From the NCBI RefSeq assembly GCF_000013445.1, contig NC_007796.1, positions 904,936-968,935 on the forward strand: a stretch of 64,000 bases of DNA, given 5' to 3'. Positions within the stretch are counted from its first letter, which is position 1, and each line of letters begins with the position of its first letter. A program made the position numbers and the translations under genes. The notes under the pieces were generated by a model. It had not been told where the DNA came from, did not search any database, and was given only the letters and a program-made list of their open reading frames with translations. Origin of the DNA: Methanospirillum hungatei JF-1 (GTDB lineage: Archaea; Halobacteriota; Methanomicrobia; Methanomicrobiales; Methanospirillaceae). Positions 28,458 to 37,609 of the stretch are shown here, piece after piece.

Positions 28458-28988
28458 ATGAGAATTTTACAATATCTTAAAAAGGAAGTCATTGTACTAT
28501 CAATTCTCATTGGAGCTGTTGTATGTATTCTGTTCTCATCGCCCGTCTTCTCAGATCAGGTTATTACTATCGAAGATACGGGAAATTCTTTTCCATTGTA
28601 TGACTCTGTTCAGTACCAGATCCAGGATACCATACAAAAGGAAGAGACGGAAGGGAGGAGACTTTTCATCTCCCGTCCTTTTGGATACCTTGAATGCACA
28701 GAAGACAGTCAGGTCAATCTTTCCATCCGGAAGACATACATCGACAGGGTGGCCAGAGATAAAGCCTATATAAAAGGCGAAATTAGAAATCTAGATGACA
28801 AAACTATTGATATCATCGTAATCACCTTTAACCTGTTTAATGCTGACGGAGATCAGATAGGCAACGCCTATGCAACGATTGATTATCTGGAGCCGAAAAA
28901 AACGTGGAAATTCACTACTGATCCAATCACCCGTTCAGATTTTAAATTTGAACGATATGGATCAGTCTTTACCGGTGTGTACGACTAA
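28458..28988 (+). CDS. exported FxLYD-type domain protein
   Basis: A 176-residue protein with an N-terminal hydrophobic segment (VIVLSILIGAVVCILFSS) serving as signal or anchor and a C-terminal beta domain of the FxLYD type: AYIKGEIRNLDDKTIDIIVI, then VTFNLFNADGDQIGN-like strands and LEPKKTWKFTT. Such domains are common in archaeal and bacterial extracellular proteins of unknown role. A GGGGGATGAGAT ribosome site precedes the ATG. Confidence 0.8.
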   Translation: MRILQYLKKEVIVLSILIGAVVCILFSSPVFSDQVITIEDTGNSFPLYDSVQYQIQDTIQKEETEGRRLFISRPFGYLECTEDSQVNLSIRKTYIDRVARDKAYIKGEIRNLDDKTIDIIVITFNLFNADGDQIGNAYATIDYLEPKKTWKFTTDPITRSDFKFERYGSVFTGVYD

Positions 28989-28997
28989 AAGAGGAGA

Positions 28998-30338
28998 TCA
29001 GAGATAGAGGGAACGCAATTTTTTACTTACCCTTTCCACCTGTTCCACCGATGTACCGATATACGATTCCGGATTAAGCAATTTCTCAATTTCAGGTCCG
29101 GGGATATATTTCGTCACTTCAGGAGTCCCGGTGAGGAGCACTGATAATGGTTTTTGTAAGGCCAGTGCCTCCATACTCTTTTCCCTGATAATTTCATGGG
29201 CTTCCTGGCGTCCCATCCCCTTCTTTGTCAGTTCAATCATAACCGATTCTGCCATATTAATTCCATGCAGCATGCCAAGGTTCTGTTTTATCCGATCTTC
29301 CTTCAGGTTCAGACCTTCCAGAACTGAAGTCATGATCTTCAGGATGTGGTCGGTGAGGATGGTTGCTTCAGGGAATAAGATCCGTTCCGGAGAAGAGTTG
29401 GTTAAATCACGCTCGTCCCAGAGGGTATTATTCTGAAATGCCGGCTCTACTGATGACCGGATTATCCGGGCAAGACCACAAACCTGCTCACTTTTTATGG
29501 GATTTCTCTTATGAGGCATGGTAGAAGATCCGACCTGTTTTGCACCAAAGGCTTCTTCAACTTCTCCAATCTCCGTTCTCTGAAGGGAACGGATCTCAAC
29601 GCCGATTTTATCCAGAGTTGTGGCCAGATTAGCAAGGAAACAGAAATATTCCGCATACCGGTCACGCTGGATAATCTGGTTTGAAACATCAACCGATGAT
29701 ATATTCAGGTATTTCATCATCTGTTCCTGTATCTCCATCCCCTTCTCACCAAGAGCTGCCTGGGTCCCGACTGCGCCGGTGAGTTGCCCGACACAGACCC
29801 TTGGTCTCATTTGTGATAATCGCTCAATATGACGTCCGATTTCACTTGCCCATATAGCAAAACGAAGTCCGTATGTGGTCGGAACACCATGCTGACCATG
29901 CGTCCTTCCAATACAGACCAGATGCCGGGTCTTTTCTGCCCGGTCAAGAAGAACCGCGAGTATCTTTTTTAATTTGGTTTCAAGAATGTCCAGCGCATCG
30001 CGGAGCTGAAGACCGGTAGCGGTGTCAAGAATATCATTTGAGGTTGCTCCATAGTGGATCCATCTTCCTGCCTGACCGCATACTTCAGAAACTGCCCTGA
30101 CTACTGCCATCATATCATGGTGAATCTCTTCTTCAATCTCTTTTGAGCGTTCCAGGGATGCACTGCGTGCTTTCTCTGCAATTATTTCTGCATCTTCCCT
30201 GGGTATCATACCCAGTATTCCTTCTGCATGGGCAAGGGCGATCTCAGCTTCAATGATGCACCGGAACCGGTGTTCCTCACTAAAGACCTGTTTCATCTCA
30301 GGGGTGCCATATCTGAATTCTATCGGATGGATAGCCAT
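28998..30338 (-). CDS. purB: adenylosuccinate lyase
   Basis: PurB acts twice in purine synthesis: it splits SAICAR and adenylosuccinate, releasing fumarate. The 446-residue protein shows the superfamily signature SSTMPHKRNP (271-280), the catalytic histidine region GRTHGQHG (144-151), with H147 as general acid, and GATSNDILDT (97-106). The ATG at 30338 gives the standard N-terminus MAIHPIEFRYG; an earlier start at 30392 would add 18 residues with no family match. Divergent from mptD. Confidence 0.96.
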   Translation of the reverse strand: MAIHPIEFRYGTPEMKQVFSEEHRFRCIIEAEIALAHAEGILGMIPREDAEIIAEKARSASLERSKEIEEEIHHDMMAVVRAVSEVCGQAGRWIHYGATSNDILDTATGLQLRDALDILETKLKKILAVLLDRAEKTRHLVCIGRTHGQHGVPTTYGLRFAIWASEIGRHIERLSQMRPRVCVGQLTGAVGTQAALGEKGMEIQEQMMKYLNISSVDVSNQIIQRDRYAEYFCFLANLATTLDKIGVEIRSLQRTEIGEVEEAFGAKQVGSSTMPHKRNPIKSEQVCGLARIIRSSVEPAFQNNTLWDERDLTNSSPERILFPEATILTDHILKIMTSVLEGLNLKEDRIKQNLGMLHGINMAESVMIELTKKGMGRQEAHEIIREKSMEALALQKPLSVLLTGTPEVTKYIPGPEIEKLLNPESYIGTSVEQVERVSKKLRSLYL

Positions 30339-30440
30339 TGTGTACCTGTTGGACTCCATGCTAGTTAACCATATGAATCCAGATGAGGGCATATGAAAAA
30401 CACGGCATCTTATATAGACTGAAATCTCTCAGGTGATGAT

Positions 30441-30794
30441 ATGATAACTGACAGGGAACGGGCAGCTTTTGAAGCAGGAATAAAACTTGGTGCATTATAC
30501 CACCAATGGGTAGGCGTTCCGGTATCCCGAGAGTCCGCATCATCATTAGAGAAAGCGATAGAAAATGCGCACATTCAGCAACCTTATATGACCGATATTG
30601 CAGTGCGCCTTGATCGGGAACTTATGATACCGAACTCATTCGGATATAGTGAATTATCAGGTCTAATGCTGGATGTGGAACTGACTGTACGGGTCAATGA
30701 AGCATCATGTCATGCCTGTATTGCACGTGAAGGTGAATATCCCATGATGAGAATTGAGTGGATAGATGAAGACACCGAAATACCCAATCCTTGA
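30441..30794 (+). CDS. mptD: archaeal dihydroneopterin aldolase
   Basis: A 117-residue MptD, which converts 7,8-dihydroneopterin to 6-hydroxymethyl-dihydropterin in methanopterin synthesis. The family (formerly DUF372) is seen from AAFEAGIKLGALYHQWVG at the start and the C-terminal MMRIEWIDE. A catalytic glutamate near residue 25-35 and a tyrosine (Y20) are in the conserved block. Its last 29 bases overlap the TatD-like gene, in a different frame. Confidence 0.9.
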   Translation: MITDRERAAFEAGIKLGALYHQWVGVPVSRESASSLEKAIENAHIQQPYMTDIAVRLDRELMIPNSFGYSELSGLMLDVELTVRVNEASCHACIAREGEYPMMRIEWIDEDTEIPNP

Positions 30795-31596
30795 TGATCA
30801 TATCCACATCGATCCCAGAAACGGGAAAGGGATAGAGGCAGTAAAAGAGTTCAAGCGGGCAGGGGGGACTCACATATGTCTGGTAACAAAACCCTCCTGG
30901 TCCCTTGGTATCCATCCGGTCCGGGGAGAAGACTTTAGGGGAGTCTTTGATGAAACGCTTCAGATAGCACACCAGATCCAGGAGCAGACCGGTGTAATTG
31001 TTTTCCCTGTGTTGGGGTGTCATCCCGCAGAGATCACGGTCATGGCTGAACGGATGAGTGTTGCACAAGCGGCTGACATCATGAAAGATGGTCTTACCAT
31101 CGCTGCACAATATGTAACTGAAGGTAAAGCTATCGGACTTAAAAGCGGACGCCCTCATTATGAGATCCGTGAAGAGATTACCGTCCTTTCAAATGAGATA
31201 TTATCACATGCATTTTCACTTGCGGCAGATGCTGGATGTTCTATACAGATCCATGCAGAGTCAGGTCCGTGTGCAGATATGATAGAGATGGCATCTTCCC
31301 AGGGGATGAATCCTGCCCGCGTCATTAAACATTTCGGGACACCTGATACCCCGCTTATCCCCTCTCTTGTTGCAAAGCATGAAGAGATCCCAAATCTGTG
31401 CCGGTTGAAACGGGAATTTACCATGGAAAGTGATTACATGGATGAGAACAGCCGGCCGGGTGCCGTCATCGGTCCAAAATCGGTGCCCCGTTTTACCCTT
31501 CGGATGCTGGAGCAGGGAAGTATTACAGAAGAAGACCTGTACCGGATACATATGCATACACCCCGGAAGGTTTATGGGATTGAGATCGAACTCTGA
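30766..31596 (+). CDS. TatD-like metal-dependent hydrolase
   Basis: A 276-residue TIM-barrel hydrolase of the TatD-related archaeal family. Metal ligands are His12 and His14 in DDHIHID, a central glutamate/histidine set, IQIHAESG near residue 154 and a later CLIP-like HFG loop. TatD relatives are deoxyribonucleases or amidohydrolases, and the substrate here is unknown. The gene begins a same-strand run of nine that reaches 38323 with gaps or overlaps of under 50 bases. Confidence 0.85.
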   Translation: MKTPKYPILDDHIHIDPRNGKGIEAVKEFKRAGGTHICLVTKPSWSLGIHPVRGEDFRGVFDETLQIAHQIQEQTGVIVFPVLGCHPAEITVMAERMSVAQAADIMKDGLTIAAQYVTEGKAIGLKSGRPHYEIREEITVLSNEILSHAFSLAADAGCSIQIHAESGPCADMIEMASSQGMNPARVIKHFGTPDTPLIPSLVAKHEEIPNLCRLKREFTMESDYMDENSRPGAVIGPKSVPRFTLRMLEQGSITEEDLYRIHMHTPRKVYGIEIEL

Positions 31597-31641
31597 TACA
31601 CCTGAAAGGTTTTTCTCGTACAGGGGCACGATAATATCAGG

Positions 31642-31935
31642 ATGTTACTTAGAATTCACCGGTCGGCAGACAACAAGGAAGTAATAGGGTTATGTGACCG
31701 GGAACTAATAGGCAGGACCTTTTCAGAAGGGGAGATATCCATCTCTATTAATGAAGGCTTCTTTGGCAACCAGCCGACTTCTGAAGAAGAGGTCATCCGC
31801 GTTTTGATGAATGGTGATAATATCACGATCTTTGGAAAACGGTGCGTTGACCTTGCGGTCTCTCATGGGATCCTGGAACCGGATTCATGTCGCCTTATTA
31901 ACGGCATCCCGTATACGACTATCATTCGAATATAA
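31642..31935 (+). CDS. DUF424 family protein
   Basis: A 97-residue archaeal protein of family DUF424, seen as MLLRIHRSADNKEVIGLCDRELIG, EGFFGNQPTSEEEV and the ending GIPYTTIIRI. It is broadly conserved in archaea next to translation genes, as here with NMD3, and has no known function. It precedes NMD3 by 13 bases. Confidence 0.85.
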   Translation: MLLRIHRSADNKEVIGLCDRELIGRTFSEGEISISINEGFFGNQPTSEEEVIRVLMNGDNITIFGKRCVDLAVSHGILEPDSCRLINGIPYTTIIRI

Positions 31936-31948
31936 AAAAACGATTTAC

Positions 31949-32986
31949 ATGGACTTACAAGAGGCAATCTGTCCGAAATGTGGTGGCCCGTCACCAACCG
32001 GGGATATCTGCGGGAAATGTCGCGCATCAGATATTGAATGGTTTACCTGTGACGGCCGTGTCCGACTGGTACGTTGCCCGAATTGTAACTCTATGAGGGA
32101 TAATAACGGTTGGAATGATTGTGAACGATCACGTGAGGATCTTGAATATGAGGCTGCAATTTCGGCCATTCATCTCTTTCAGGATGTTCAGAAACCTGAA
32201 ATCTCTATAAAATTGGAAGAAAACAGCAAAAACAGAACTTTTGCACATATATCCATAACCGGTTTATTATATAATGAACCCCGTGAGGGGGCCTGCACGG
32301 TAGAGATACTCTGGCAATTTGACTCCTGTGACCGATGCAGCAGATATCACGGTAACTACTGGCAGGGGGTTGTGCAGCTCCGGGCTGATGGCAGAAAGGC
32401 TACCCCTGAAGAACAGGAACGTGCAAAACGGATAGCGTACCAGGCAGAAGAAGAGTTACAACTCCAGGGAGATCGGTTATCTTTTGTTACCCGGATGGAA
32501 GAAGGGCGTGAAGGTCTTGATATCATCGTCGGGACCCAGACGCTGGGTGAAAAGATATCTCGGGATATTACCAGGCGGATGGGAGGGAAATTCTCACTCC
32601 ACCCTACCCTTGTCGGAGAGAAAGAAGGAAAAAAACTATTCCGGATTACATATGCGGTTCGTCTTCCACGATATACGAAAGGAGATATCATTTTTATCCG
32701 GAATACCTATGGTGAAATTCTGGGGGCAGAGGGGAAGACTATCAGTTACCTGGATTTGGCCTCAGGAATACCCCGCACAGTCCCTGAATCCACCCAGTCC
32801 AGATATGTCGGATCTGTACGGGACGGAATACCCATGCTAGTCATATATCAGGATGGAGAAATGCTGGGTCTCATGAATGAAGAGACTGGAAAGACAGAAG
32901 AAGTCCCGGTTCAGTCATGGCGGACCATCGTCTCCGGAGAACGCGTACATATCATCCGGGATGAAGATCGGGTTCTGGTAGTCTGA
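31949..32986 (+). CDS. NMD3 family protein
   Basis: A 345-residue archaeal homologue of eukaryotic Nmd3, the adaptor for export of the large ribosomal subunit. The zinc-binding N-terminus has CPKCGGPSPTGDICGKC and CPNCNSM, and further CDRC appears in the middle. In archaea it probably takes part in large-subunit maturation. The start is the ATG at 31949; an upstream open extension to 31811 would overlap DUF424 and lacks homology-like sequence. Confidence 0.9.
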   Translation: MDLQEAICPKCGGPSPTGDICGKCRASDIEWFTCDGRVRLVRCPNCNSMRDNNGWNDCERSREDLEYEAAISAIHLFQDVQKPEISIKLEENSKNRTFAHISITGLLYNEPREGACTVEILWQFDSCDRCSRYHGNYWQGVVQLRADGRKATPEEQERAKRIAYQAEEELQLQGDRLSFVTRMEEGREGLDIIVGTQTLGEKISRDITRRMGGKFSLHPTLVGEKEGKKLFRITYAVRLPRYTKGDIIFIRNTYGEILGAEGKTISYLDLASGIPRTVPESTQSRYVGSVRDGIPMLVIYQDGEMLGLMNEETGKTEEVPVQSWRTIVSGERVHIIRDEDRVLVV

Positions 32987-32998
32987 ACAAATGATAAT

Positions 32999-33865
32999 AT
33001 GAATGTCCGGGAGATCCCCTGCAGGGAGATGAAGAAAATCCTTTCAGACCCATGGGTAGATACCAGCAGAAAACCCTGGGTATCAGGAGATATTGCGTAT
33101 GTCCCGGTGCAGAAAGGATATTCATATACTCTGACTCTTCCAGAGCGGCGAAGAAAAGGCAGAGGATACCAGAAGATAGGTTCAATTATCGCTTTTCATG
33201 GTGAACAACCTGGCGCAGACGTCATCGATGAAGTACGAAATCTCCATCACCCACAGGGGATTATCTGGTACCGGGGCCACCATGGAGAGATGCGGATTCC
33301 TGATATTGTTCTTCTTTATGGAGAGGTTTCTGACACCATCCACAAGGAGTCAGGTCTTTTATATCACCTCAATCCGACTAAAGTGATGTTTTCACAGGGC
33401 AACCGTGAAGAGAAGCAGAGGATAGCAAATCTTGTAAAACCTGGTGAACAGATTTGCGATATGTTCGCCGGTATCGGATACTTTACCCTTCCGATGGCAA
33501 AAGCCGGGGGATTTATTCATGCTCTTGAGATAAATCCGGATGCCGTGCACTATCTGGAAAAAAATGTCAGAGAAAATGCTCTTGATTCACGAATTCGTAT
33601 CACAATGGGGGACTGCAGGAAGACTATCACCGGGACATATGATCGCATTCACATGGGATATTACGAAGCAGCAGGATTTCTGGATGCCGCACTAGCACAT
33701 GTCAAATCAGGTACGGTACTTCATGTTCATGGGATCGGAGATAATACCACAGAGATTCAGGAGCATCTGAAAACCTTCGGACTTACTGCAACCCTCGCAC
33801 ACAGGATTATCAAGAAAATCGGGCCAGGGAAGGTTCATACCGTGACTGATGTGGTGATATCATGA
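32999..33865 (+). CDS. class I methyltransferase of the Trm5/Tyw2 type (Taw2-like)
   Basis: A 288-residue tRNA-modifying enzyme. The SAM motif DMFAGIGYFTLPMA (154-167) and LEINPDAVHYLEKN are those of the Trm5/TYW2 family. Motif IV reads RIHMGYYEAAGFL instead of the methylating Trm5 pattern, which favours the aminocarboxypropyl-transferring TYW2/Taw2 branch that builds wyosine-type bases on tRNA-Phe. Its stop overlaps coaBC by four bases (ATGA). Confidence 0.85.
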   Translation: MNVREIPCREMKKILSDPWVDTSRKPWVSGDIAYVPVQKGYSYTLTLPERRRKGRGYQKIGSIIAFHGEQPGADVIDEVRNLHHPQGIIWYRGHHGEMRIPDIVLLYGEVSDTIHKESGLLYHLNPTKVMFSQGNREEKQRIANLVKPGEQICDMFAGIGYFTLPMAKAGGFIHALEINPDAVHYLEKNVRENALDSRIRITMGDCRKTITGTYDRIHMGYYEAAGFLDAALAHVKSGTVLHVHGIGDNTTEIQEHLKTFGLTATLAHRIIKKIGPGKVHTVTDVVIS

Positions 33866-34998
33866 TCCTGAATGGGAAAACAATTCTTATCGGAGTTACC
33901 GGAAGCATTGCTGCAGTTGAGACCGTCCGTCTGATTCATGCCCTGAGAAGAAAAGGAGCAGAAGTTCAGCCGGTGATGAGTCAGGCGGCTTGCTCGATAA
34001 TTCATCCTGATGCCCTGACCTATGCAAGTGGACGGGAGACCATAGTCCGGATCTCCGGCCATGTTGAACATGTCCTATACTGCGGTGATGAGGGGCGTGC
34101 TGATCTTTTTTTGATCGCCCCATGTACTGCAAATACCATATCAAAGATAGCCTGTGGGATTGACGACACAACCGTTACAACCTGTGCAACCACTGCTCTT
34201 GGAAGAAAGATGCCCATCATCGTGGTCCCGGCAATGCATCATGCAATGTTCCGGCATGAAATCGTCATGAGAAATCTTGCTGCCCTGAAAAACATCGGCA
34301 TTGAGATAGTGGGACCCCGGATAGAAGAAGGGAAAGCAAAAATTGCTGACATCAACGAGATAGTCCTCTGGTGTGAACGGCTTTTATCAGGCAGACCACT
34401 TGCCGGAAAACATATCCTTATTACCAGTGGCAGATGTGAAGAGCCGGTTGATGATATCCGGGTCCTCACCACCCGTTCTTCCGGAAAAATGGGTCGGGAA
34501 CTAGCATATGAGGCTTTTCGGCTGGGTGGTGATGTAACCATTATTCACCGGGATGAGATACATATTGGAAGAAACATCCCTGTCACCACCGCGTCATCGA
34601 TGGGAGATGCAATCAGGTCGGTGATGGAAGAAGAGATACCAGATATATACATCAGTGCTGCAGCCATCTCTGATTTCGCTCCGGAATGTATATCCGGGAA
34701 AATTCCCAGTGGGAAACCTGCAACAATTCACCTTCGTCCCCTGCCAAAATTACTGGATCTTACTCTTGGAACCATACCGGTCACGGTCGCATTCAAACTT
34801 GGACAATCTGCACATGAAGAAGCAGAACAACTTCTATTAAAAGGGGTGACCATGGTCTGTGCCAACAAACCGGAAAATCTGGGATCTGATGATGCCCAGT
34901 ATACTATTCTGGATTCATTTGGGCAGAAGTCAATAGCGGGAAGCAAACAGGAGATAGCCACGCAGATTTATGATCGAATCATTGAAAAGCACCTGTAA
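33862..34998 (+). CDS. coaBC: bifunctional phosphopantothenoylcysteine decarboxylase/synthetase
   Basis: A 378-residue CoaBC. The N-terminal CoaC half carries ILIGVTGSIAAVE, the active-site H70 in GHVEH, and the loop APCTANTISKI (86-96). The CoaB half starts near residue 181 with HILITSGRCEEPVDDIR and RSSGKMG and later KPATIHLRPLPKLLD. It forms phosphopantetheine from phosphopantothenate and cysteine. With the next two genes it forms the archaeal CoA route: pantoate kinase, phosphopantothenate synthetase, then this enzyme. Confidence 0.94.
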   Translation: MILNGKTILIGVTGSIAAVETVRLIHALRRKGAEVQPVMSQAACSIIHPDALTYASGRETIVRISGHVEHVLYCGDEGRADLFLIAPCTANTISKIACGIDDTTVTTCATTALGRKMPIIVVPAMHHAMFRHEIVMRNLAALKNIGIEIVGPRIEEGKAKIADINEIVLWCERLLSGRPLAGKHILITSGRCEEPVDDIRVLTTRSSGKMGRELAYEAFRLGGDVTIIHRDEIHIGRNIPVTTASSMGDAIRSVMEEEIPDIYISAAAISDFAPECISGKIPSGKPATIHLRPLPKLLDLTLGTIPVTVAFKLGQSAHEEAEQLLLKGVTMVCANKPENLGSDDAQYTILDSFGQKSIAGSKQEIATQIYDRIIEKHL

Positions 34999-35000
34999 TC

Positions 35001-35870
35001 ATGGAACTGACACGCGTTACTGCCTTTTGCCCCGGTCATATCTCCGGCTACTTTCTCCCGGTTATCCACGATGATCCTGATTTATCGGGAAGTATCGGAG
35101 CTGGAATTGTCATCTCTGAAGGTGTCAGGGTTATTGCAGAGAAAAGTGCTGATTCTACCGTGAAGATATTTCAGACCGACCGGTACGGGCTGCCGGAAGA
35201 GATAGCTGAATCATCACCAGTTCTTATGGATCTTCTTGCATATATGCAGGTAAATGCATCAATCGAGACCTTTTGTCATCTCCCGATTGGGAGCGGATAT
35301 GGTATGTCAGCTGCCGCTCTTTTAGGTACGGTTCATGCGCTGAATGCTCTGTATAACTTCCATCTCTCTCCCCGTGAGTGTGCCCGGATTGCCCATCGGA
35401 TTGAGGTACAACACCAGTCAGGACTCGGGGATATTTCCGCATGTCAGGGGGGAGGATTTGTCATCAGAAAAACCCCTGGGCCTGATGGAGATATCATGCG
35501 GGTAATTGATACCCGTCCCATTTATGCCCTGACCATCAGTCCTATAAAAACCTCATCAGTGCTTTCATCCCATGACATGATAGCACAGATAACCCAGTCA
35601 TTTCCTTCCAGGATACCACAAAATCTGGATGATATTATGTCTCTTTCACGGGAATTTGCTGAGAAGAGTGGCCTTATTTCCAAGGAAATCAGAACCGTCC
35701 TTACTGCATGCGATAAAGAAAACCTCCCTGCAAGCATGACTATGCTGGGATGCGGGGTATTTGCACTCGGAAAAAGAGCAGAAACGGTTCTGAAAAAATT
35801 CGGAGAGGTATTTAAACTTACAATTTCACCCGGAGGTCCGGCAATATTATTTGGAGAACGATCTTCATGA
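35001..35870 (+). CDS. pantoate kinase
   Basis: A 289-residue GHMP-superfamily kinase. The ATP loop LPIGSGYGMSAAALL spans 94-108, and the N-terminus TRVTAFCPGHISGYFLP is typical of archaeal pantoate kinase. Archaea phosphorylate pantoate before joining beta-alanine, so this enzyme replaces bacterial pantothenate kinase. The context next to phosphopantothenate synthetase (4-base overlap) and CoaBC makes the call strong. Confidence 0.92.
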   Translation: MELTRVTAFCPGHISGYFLPVIHDDPDLSGSIGAGIVISEGVRVIAEKSADSTVKIFQTDRYGLPEEIAESSPVLMDLLAYMQVNASIETFCHLPIGSGYGMSAAALLGTVHALNALYNFHLSPRECARIAHRIEVQHQSGLGDISACQGGGFVIRKTPGPDGDIMRVIDTRPIYALTISPIKTSSVLSSHDMIAQITQSFPSRIPQNLDDIMSLSREFAEKSGLISKEIRTVLTACDKENLPASMTMLGCGVFALGKRAETVLKKFGEVFKLTISPGGPAILFGERSS

Positions 35871-36598
35871 TACCAGAATCTCATCCCAGGTATAAATCAC
35901 TGATAACACGGGAAAAACTGGCTCAGTACACCAAAACCGGAATAGTATCGCTTGAAGGACTAACCGCCCACGGAAGAGGAGAGGCTTTTGACTACCTGCT
36001 TGGGGAAGAGACGACTGAATCGGCACTCCGGGCAGAAAAAATAGCTGCCGCTCTTCTTCTCTCTGCAAACCACCCCGTTATATCAGTGAACGGGAACACC
36101 GCTGCTCTTGCTGCAAAAGAGATTGCACAGCTTCAACTGGCATCAAAGGCACGGGTTGAAGTAAACCTGTTCCATCGGACAGATGAGCGGGTGCAGGCAA
36201 TATCTGGTCTCTTAAAGGAACATGGTATCACGCTGGTAGAAGGAACTGTCTCCAGGTATATTCCTCTGGATCATGACCGGGGGCTCTGCCACTTTGATGG
36301 GATGCACTCTGCTGATGTGGTACTGGTTCCCCTGGAAGATGGGGATAGAGCACAGGCACTAATCGATCTCGGGAAAAAAGTTATTGCCATTGATTTAAAC
36401 CCCCTCTCCCGGACATCAAAGGTTGCCACAGTACCGGTCATAGACGAGGTTACAAGAGCACTTGCAAATATTGCAAGATTCTGCACCGAACTTGATCAGG
36501 ATGAGATAACCGGGCTTACACGTGAAATTCACGGAACCGGATTTATCAGGGATGCCCTTGAATATATACGGGAGAGGCTTTTGAATGTTCTGGATTGA
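35867..36598 (+). CDS. 4-phosphopantoate--beta-alanine ligase (phosphopantothenate synthetase)
   Basis: A 243-residue enzyme of the archaeal phosphopantothenate synthetase family, joining phosphopantoate and beta-alanine with ATP. Family blocks are HPRYKSLITREKL near the N-terminus, NGNTAALA near residue 75, NLFHRTDERV near 100 and VIAIDLNPLSRTS near 175. It overlaps the pantoate kinase gene by four bases and the RFC-like gene by 14 bases. Confidence 0.93.
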   Translation: MIPESHPRYKSLITREKLAQYTKTGIVSLEGLTAHGRGEAFDYLLGEETTESALRAEKIAAALLLSANHPVISVNGNTAALAAKEIAQLQLASKARVEVNLFHRTDERVQAISGLLKEHGITLVEGTVSRYIPLDHDRGLCHFDGMHSADVVLVPLEDGDRAQALIDLGKKVIAIDLNPLSRTSKVATVPVIDEVTRALANIARFCTELDQDEITGLTREIHGTGFIRDALEYIRERLLNVLD

Positions 36599-37580
36599 AA
36601 AATATCGTCCGGTCACTTTTGACCAGATACTTGGTCAGGAACGGGTGTGTGAAGTGCTCAGGCGATGTGCCGCAACAAAAAACCTCCCACATCTCGTAGT
36701 ATCCGGCCCACCAGGAACAGGGAAGTCAGCAGCGGTTGAGGTTACCCTGCGTGAATTATACGGAGATACCTGGCAGGATAATGTAACCATCTTCAGGACC
36801 TCTGATCTTATGGAACGGGGGAAATATGCGCTTGAATCAGATGAACGGTTTTTACATCTGTACCGATCTGATGAATCATTTCTGTCAAACTTCAAACATA
36901 TCATCTCTTCCTACGCTTCCATCCGACCGATTAATGCAGAGTTCAAAGTAATGTTGTTTGAAGATGCCCATGCGTTATCACATGATATCCAGCATGCTCT
37001 CCGCCGGACCATGGAACGGTATAGCAATACCTGCCGGTTTATATTTTGTACAACACAGGCATCAACCCTCATCCCTCCGATTAAATCCAGGTGCCTGCCT
37101 CTCTTTTTCACCCCCTTATCCCGTGATATAATCCGGGACTGCCTGAATACGATTCAGAATGATATTCCAGAACCTGATCGCGTCTCTGATGATGAGACCG
37201 GCCTTATTGTTGCTGCAGCAGGCGGGGATTTGAGAAAGGCAATCATGTATCTGCAGGTCAGGGTGGAGACGAAAATCCCTTTCAATCCTGATACCTTAAG
37301 CAGGACTGATACCCAGGAAGAGGCCTGCCTTGCACTTCATGCTATGAAAGCAAAAGATATTGTCGCGGCCCAAAAACGGCTGCAGGATCTTATGATTACT
37401 CAGGGACTGTCTGGCAGAGAGATTATCTCCACCCTTCTCCAGGTCACTGAACGCGAATATAATGATCCGGAGATTGTGACAAGGCTTGCCGATACTGATG
37501 CCCGTCTGACCCATGCAGGAAATGAATATCTGCAGGTCAATGCCATGGTAGCCACCATCGTTGCGGAGGTGTTTTCATAA
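36585..37580 (+). CDS. replication factor C small subunit-like AAA+ protein with altered Walker B
   Basis: A 331-residue clamp-loader ATPase homologue. The start WIEKYRPVTFDQILGQ, Walker A GPPGTGKSA (41-49) and the arginine-finger SRC (168-170) match RFC small subunits. However, Walker B, usually LDEAD, reads VMLFEDAHA (122-130), and sensor 1 CNY is CTT. The enzyme may bind but hydrolyse ATP poorly, or be a regulatory paralogue of the main RfcS, which is not in the window. It sits at the end of the CoA gene run with 14-base overlap. Confidence 0.85.
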   Translation: MFWIEKYRPVTFDQILGQERVCEVLRRCAATKNLPHLVVSGPPGTGKSAAVEVTLRELYGDTWQDNVTIFRTSDLMERGKYALESDERFLHLYRSDESFLSNFKHIISSYASIRPINAEFKVMLFEDAHALSHDIQHALRRTMERYSNTCRFIFCTTQASTLIPPIKSRCLPLFFTPLSRDIIRDCLNTIQNDIPEPDRVSDDETGLIVAAAGGDLRKAIMYLQVRVETKIPFNPDTLSRTDTQEEACLALHAMKAKDIVAAQKRLQDLMITQGLSGREIISTLLQVTEREYNDPEIVTRLADTDARLTHAGNEYLQVNAMVATIVAEVFS

Positions 37581-37609
37581 CCAGAGCAAAATTATCGGTA
37601 CATGCCCGG

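Noticed and set aside
31811-31948. 46-codon N-terminal extension of the NMD3 gene
   Set aside because: It overlaps DUF424, and the zinc-binding start MDLQEAICPKC begins at 31949.
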